In this document: positions 60,770 through 64,000 of the stretch, in pieces
Layout of the letters: each line of letters begins with the position of its first letter
Numbering within the stretch: position 1 is the stretch's first letter
Assembly: GCA_014867205.1 (NCBI GenBank)
Contig: WGUO01000010.1
Span: 34,712-98,711 of the forward strand
Length of the DNA: 64,000 nt
DNA from: Muribaculaceae bacterium
GTDB taxonomy: Bacteria; Bacteroidota; Bacteroidia; Bacteroidales; Muribaculaceae
Direction: 5' to 3'
The notes under the pieces: model-generated
The model's input: only the letters and a program-made list of their open reading frames with translations
Database searches by the model: none
What the model was told of the DNA's origin: nothing
Program-made: the position numbers and the translations under genes

Positions 60770-62389
60770 ATGATTCTTATTATCTGCGAGAATATTCTCG
60801 CCACCAAGACCGTCGCCCTTTCTCTGGGCGCGAACACCGAAGTCGCCAATGGCATCTACACATCCGACACCGTCACCGTCGCCAACATCCCGCCCCGTTT
60901 CATACGCCAGACTCCGCTGTGCGAACTGGCTGAGGGAAAATATCCCTTCATGCCCGACAAGTTTCGTATGTCGGTGACGATGAAAGAGCTGGAGCGACAG
61001 CTCAAGCCCCTGTTCCGTGAAGCCGGGGAAGTGGTGTTCGCCTCCGATGGCGGAGCTGACGCACAGGCACGCTTCTTCAACATCTGCCGCCACTTCCGTG
61101 TCGGATGCCCCCGCAGCAGAATGTGGCTCACGCGCCTCAGCTACGGCGCCATACGCGGAGCCTTCCACTTCCGCGAGTCCGGGCGACACCTGCACCGCCT
61201 CGCACAGACCGGCCTTGTGTCGAAAGGCATGGACCTGATGTTCACATACAACATCAACCAGACATTTCTCCATATCGGGCTGCCCGAATACGACCTTACC
61301 CGTCAGGAGGCAATCGCCCTTGACTATGTGGGCGACCTTACCGGTCGTTTCGACGGTTTCAACGGTATCCCCGACGGACATTCAATCCGTGTCAATGTCA
61401 ACGGAGGAGAGGGATTTGAATCCGAAGCCGTATGGGAGGCCGAGGAAGACGCCCTCGCAGTCGCCGACGAAATCCCTGTCGGTGAGACGGTATCGGCCAC
61501 ACTGACGGTTGACGAGACCGACCACCTCAATATCCGTTTCCACACGCTGCTCACGCTCCAGATGGACGCCTTCAACAATCTCGGCTTCATGCCGGCCCAG
61601 ACTCTCAGACTGGCACAGAGCCTCTATGACAAGGGTCTTATCTCGTCACCACTGACACGTTGCTCACATCTGCCCGAAAAGCTCCGTGGACATATCCAGA
61701 CGGTATTCCCCGACACGCCCGGTTACCGCTGGGGCGAGAACGACGCGACCATCGACCACCACGCGATAATCACCCTCCGCGCCATAGACCAGGAACTGCC
61801 TGAAAAGGAGAAGCAGCTCTACTGGCTCATATTCAACCGCATGAAGACGGTTGTGGAGCAACAGCCGAGCCGCAAGTATGCCACCGTAGAGTTCAAGATT
61901 GGCGAAGCCGTGTTCTATCGCCAGTGGGAGCTTACCGGCGAGGCGTATGAAGTGACCGAGACGGGCACGTTCCAGACCGGAGTGACAATCGCAGACGCGG
62001 CAGTATATCCCTGCGATGCCCCGGTAGCAGAATCCAACGCCCTCACCGATGTGATGTGCGCCGTGACCTCAAAAGCGGAGTATGTCGATGAGATGATGCA
62101 CACCAACGTGCCGTACACGCTGGAAACCGGCGACTACGGCAGCGCACTGGACAGCCTCATACGCAAGGGGCTCGTCACACTCGACGGCGACGATGTGTTT
62201 CTCTCGCCCGAAGGCCAGTATGTATATGACGAGTTTGCCGGCCGCGAGTTCGCCGAGATGTTGCTCACATGGCAGTTCGAGGCAAATGACCTCTACCAAG
62301 GCGACCAGTCCGGACGCTCGGTAATTGAGGACTTTTCCGGCTCACTGCTGTGCATGATAGAGACAATCGACCCCGAAGCCGGAGAATAA
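60770..62389 (+). CDS. Topoisomerase-III-like excision protein, catalytic residues missing
   Basis: 539 residues with the layout of a type IA topoisomerase: N-terminal Toprim region (MILIICENILATKTVALSLG, VVFASDGGADAQARFFNICR), then the domain with SYGAIRGAFHFR and RQEAIALDYVGDLTGRFDGF, and DNALxxLRxxKGLVT-like segments late (GSALDSLIRKGLVTLDGDDV). In the active-site segment LYDKGLISSPLTRCSHLPEK the catalytic Tyr (LITYPRSDCRYLP in E. coli Top3) is Ser, and the Toprim DxDxE is DGGAD. It is very probably unable to cleave DNA. Position matches Exc, which aids CTnDOT excision; a structural, DNA-binding role is inferred. Confidence 0.7.
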   Translation: MILIICENILATKTVALSLGANTEVANGIYTSDTVTVANIPPRFIRQTPLCELAEGKYPFMPDKFRMSVTMKELERQLKPLFREAGEVVFASDGGADAQARFFNICRHFRVGCPRSRMWLTRLSYGAIRGAFHFRESGRHLHRLAQTGLVSKGMDLMFTYNINQTFLHIGLPEYDLTRQEAIALDYVGDLTGRFDGFNGIPDGHSIRVNVNGGEGFESEAVWEAEEDALAVADEIPVGETVSATLTVDETDHLNIRFHTLLTLQMDAFNNLGFMPAQTLRLAQSLYDKGLISSPLTRCSHLPEKLRGHIQTVFPDTPGYRWGENDATIDHHAIITLRAIDQELPEKEKQLYWLIFNRMKTVVEQQPSRKYATVEFKIGEAVFYRQWELTGEAYEVTETGTFQTGVTIADAAVYPCDAPVAESNALTDVMCAVTSKAEYVDEMMHTNVPYTLETGDYGSALDSLIRKGLVTLDGDDVFLSPEGQYVYDEFAGREFAEMLLTWQFEANDLYQGDQSGRSVIEDFSGSLLCMIETIDPEAGE

Positions 62390-62466
62390 CCGTCGCAAAC
62401 AGCTGTAAATCGCATTTCTATCAAAAATAACCGGCCCGACATAGCCGAAAATCGGATAGAAATCGC

Positions 62467-62474
62467 TAACTTTG
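62467..62474 (+). promoter_or_regulatory. -7 element for the small helix-turn-helix genes
   Basis: TAACTTTG followed by C fits TAnnTTTG; a -33 TTG is not obvious. The predicted transcript would start near 62481 and include the inverted leader box and terminator hairpin. Confidence 0.45.
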
Positions 62475-62511
62475 CCACTGAATCGCAGTCATAAATTTTA
62501 TTTTTGATTGT

Positions 62512-62584
62512 GGATTTAGTGGTGAGGCAGCGGGAGGGATACCCGCTGCCTTTTTCTACTACCATCCATTTCACCACTAAATCC
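62512..62584 (+). terminator. Leader with nested inverted repeat around a terminator hairpin
   Basis: GGATTTAGTGGTGA (62512-62525) and TCACCACTAAATCC (62571-62584) are perfect 14-bp inverted repeats. Directly inside lies GGCAGCGGG (62526-62534) with CCCGCTGCC (62542-62550) and then TTTTTCT, a perfect terminator. The right arm is the leader box that precedes the ATG at 62594, so the long stem would hide the box and translation start. The arrangement suggests an attenuator of the helix-turn-helix genes. Confidence 0.75.
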
Positions 62585-62593
62585 AAATTACTA

Positions 62594-62899
62594 ATGGAAG
62601 TATTATTGATTGAGAAGGAAACTCTCGACTGTATCCTTGACGAGCATGAACTTCTATGCAATATGGTCATAGTATTGGCCAATCGCTTGCGCCGAAAGGG
62701 AATTGCCGACATGATGACTTCTGCCGAGGTCTGCGATTTTCTCCATATAGGCATGACAACCCTGCAATCCCTCCGCAACAGCGGTAAGATAGGTTATGTC
62801 AGAATTGATGACGGGAGCATCCGGTATCCTGTTACCGAAGTTATCCGTTACATGGAGCGTAATGGAATCAATTATAATAGGGGCGCCTATGGGGAATGA
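62594..62899 (+). CDS. Helix-turn-helix protein (excisionase-type), first of pair
   Basis: 101 residues from ATG 62594; an earlier alternative start would lie in the leader hairpin. N-terminal helical part (LLIEKETLDCILDEHELLCN), then a MerR/excisionase-like motif MTSAEVCDFLHIGMTTLQSL, RNSGKIGYVRIDDGSIRYPV. Such pairs of small DNA-binding proteins next to the integrase probably act in excision directionality in Bacteroidetes ICEs. It overlaps the following gene. Confidence 0.75.
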   Translation: MEVLLIEKETLDCILDEHELLCNMVIVLANRLRRKGIADMMTSAEVCDFLHIGMTTLQSLRNSGKIGYVRIDDGSIRYPVTEVIRYMERNGINYNRGAYGE

Positions 62900-63188
62900 G
62901 ATTATAACCAAATCGGACCGACGTATTATCGCAGCCCGTACACAATCCCAGAACGCATTTGAGGCCGTCGGCATAATCCGAGACAGCCATCATCCTGTAT
63001 TGGGTGGAATCTGTTTCCTCGATGACAAGGAAGTGGCGGAACGCCTCAAAGTGACGAGGCGCACGGTACAGAACTACCGTGACCGGGGAATACTCTCGTA
63101 TTATATGATATGTGGCAAATGCCTCTATCCGGAACATGAAATCCAGCAACTGCTTGACGAGAATTTCCATCCGGCATATTACGATTAA
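62862..63188 (+). CDS. Helix-turn-helix protein (excisionase-type), second of pair
   Basis: 108 residues from ATG 62862 (MESIIIGAPMGNEIITKS); ATG 62889 is an equally possible start and lies closer to the previous stop. Motif: FLDDKEVAERLKVTRRTVQN, YRDRGILSYYMICGKCLYPE, a clear excisionase-like winged helix related to its neighbour. Probably a DNA-bending factor or regulator for the integrase facing it; inference. Confidence 0.75.
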   Translation: MESIIIGAPMGNEIITKSDRRIIAARTQSQNAFEAVGIIRDSHHPVLGGICFLDDKEVAERLKVTRRTVQNYRDRGILSYYMICGKCLYPEHEIQQLLDENFHPAYYD

Positions 63189-63195
63189 ATAATTT

Positions 63196-63238
63196 AAGAG
63201 CGACAACTGAGTAAAATCTCGATTGTCGCTCTTTCATT
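63196..63238. terminator. Bidirectional terminator between HTH genes and integrase
   Basis: Perfect 11-bp stem AAGAGCGACAA (63196-63206) with TTGTCGCTCTT (63223-63233), then TCATTTA; on the minus strand AATTATTTAAT follows. It lies between converging genes. Confidence 0.85.
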
Positions 63239-63248
63239 TAGCGCTGGG

Positions 63249-63947
63249 TCATTTCGTCTTTTTAGGTCGTCCGCGCTTAGGCTGAGGCGGACGCTCAAAT
63301 GTTGTCGGCTTCTCCGGCAACGGTTTGATGTCAACTTTCAGACTGTCGAACTTGTCTCTCATGCGGCCCATATCTTCCGATACAGTCTGGTCAAGCATGG
63401 TCGCGTAGATTTGGGTGGTGGCAATGTCTTTATGCCCCAGCATCTTCGATACCGTTTCGATAGGCACATGATTGTTGAGCGACATTGTAGCGAAGGTATG
63501 TCGGGCTATATGTGTCGTCAGATGCTTCTTGATCTCCGCTTTGCTTGCTATTTCATCAAGGTACGAGTTCATACGCTGGTTTGAGATAACCGGTATGACG
63601 GCGTCCTTTTCCACAACCCGTGGGTGACTGCGGTATTTCTCCATCAGTCTGCGCGGTATCTCCAGCATCGGGATTACGCTCATTTCATCCGTTTTCTCGC
63701 GAGCCTTGCGTATCCACATCTCGCCCTTGTCATCGGTGACAACGTGTTCACGCTTGAGGGTGGAAATGTCTGCGAAAGCCAGCCCGGTAAAGCAGCAGAA
63801 CACGAAAGTGTCACGCACGAGGTCGAGGCGGGGAAGTTCGCTGAGGTCAAGCTCTATGATGCGCTGGAGTTCAGCTTCCGTAAGCTTCTCTCGCTTCGGC
63901 TTGGTGCGGACATAGCGTTTGCCCACGAATGGATCATCTTCAATCCA
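63249..63947 (-). pseudogene. Tyrosine integrase, truncated at the N terminus
   Basis: The C-terminal catalytic domain is present: CCFTGLAFADISTLKREHV (the usual box-I Arg is Ala, a variant seen in Bacteroidetes integrases), HIARHTFATMSLNN, LGHKDIATTQIYATM with the Tyr nucleophile. The basic tail ends PKRGRPKKTK. The family is about 400 residues; here only 225 can be read from a GTG at 63926, and the frame extends upstream through WIEDDPF to a stop at 63948. In full proteins a segment like WIEDDPF follows an N-terminal SAM-like domain, so that domain is lost. The upstream sequence looks like an insertion end. If so, this copy cannot integrate or excise alone. Confidence 0.7.
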
Positions 63948-64000
63948 CTACTGTCCACTAAAAATGGACGGGGTTAAAAATTAAATAAATTCGGTTCACT
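63948..64000. mobile_element. Possible insertion-sequence end truncating the integrase
   Basis: Right at the break lies CTGTCCACTAAAAATGGACG, with GTCCA (63953-63957) and TGGAC (63965-63969) inverted around CTAAAAA, followed by a very AT-rich tail. Such short inverted ends are typical of insertion sequences. No transposase is visible since the window ends here, so the assignment is tentative. Confidence 0.35.

Noticed and set aside
1..64000. CRISPR arrays, rRNA genes, tetracycline resistance genes
   Set aside because: No regularly spaced repeat array, rRNA segment or tetQ-like gene was seen; the tandem repeats found are short operator- or slippage-type repeats.

Overview
Organism. The window reads as Bacteroidales chromosome (Muribaculaceae/Bacteroides-like; the genus is inference). 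Support: promoters have the Bacteroidetes -33 TTG / -7 TAnnTTTG form, Shine-Dalgarno sites are largely absent, a BspA-type leucine-rich-repeat surface protein is present, and an integrative conjugative element (ICE) of the Bacteroides CTnDOT type fills most of the window. The first 13 kb look GC-rich and chromosomal; the ICE is more mixed, with clearly AT-rich cargo.

Layout. 1-1.6 kb: the end of a DUF234 ATPase plus two decayed genes. 1.7-3.5 kb: a leucine-rich-repeat secreted protein. 3.9-13.0 kb: a co-directional locus of an outer-membrane porin, an MFS transporter, two tandem bacterial phospholipase-B-like Ntn-hydrolases and two further MFS transporters; it looks like a dedicated uptake-and-amide/ester-hydrolysis pathway of unknown substrate. 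13.1-14.2 kb: a hicAB locus flanked by 29-bp imperfect direct repeats, its toxin gene frameshifted by a 13-bp tandem duplication. 14.3-16.1 kb: an AlbA_2/Schlafen-type regulator.

The ICE runs from about 16.8 kb past the right edge. It holds a PcfK/PcfJ accessory module (16.9-20.0 kb), a defence cargo (20.1-23.6 kb: TIR, caspase-like protease and TIR operon resembling caspase-type Thoeris, and a lone AAA ATPase), a lysozyme and the tra operon Q to A on the minus strand (23.8-37.4 kb, traJ frameshifted), a 1.1-kb non-coding mobilization region with an oriT candidate, the mobA/mobB/mobC set (38.5-42.3 kb), and a DUF1896 protein with a 2022-residue methylase/MutS-I/helicase protein (42.3-48.8 kb). 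Next come a LytTR two-component system divergent from an RND efflux operon (48.9-56.6 kb), an NtrC-like response regulator, a structured RNA leader, an excision-type operon ending in a topoisomerase-like protein without its catalytic residues (58.5-62.4 kb), two small helix-turn-helix proteins, and a tyrosine integrase truncated at its N terminus near the right edge.

How it works together. The tra and mob genes would build the conjugation channel and relaxosome; the regulator, excision operon, helix-turn-helix proteins and integrase would control excision and transfer; the TIR/caspase operon, ATPase and efflux pump are benefits carried for the host. At least a dozen ICE genes share a short leader box of the type CCACTAAATCC just before their start codon, and several ICE leaders carry strong hairpins or terminators, suggesting post-transcriptional control. 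The broken traJ and integrase suggest this copy may be immobile or need help in trans.
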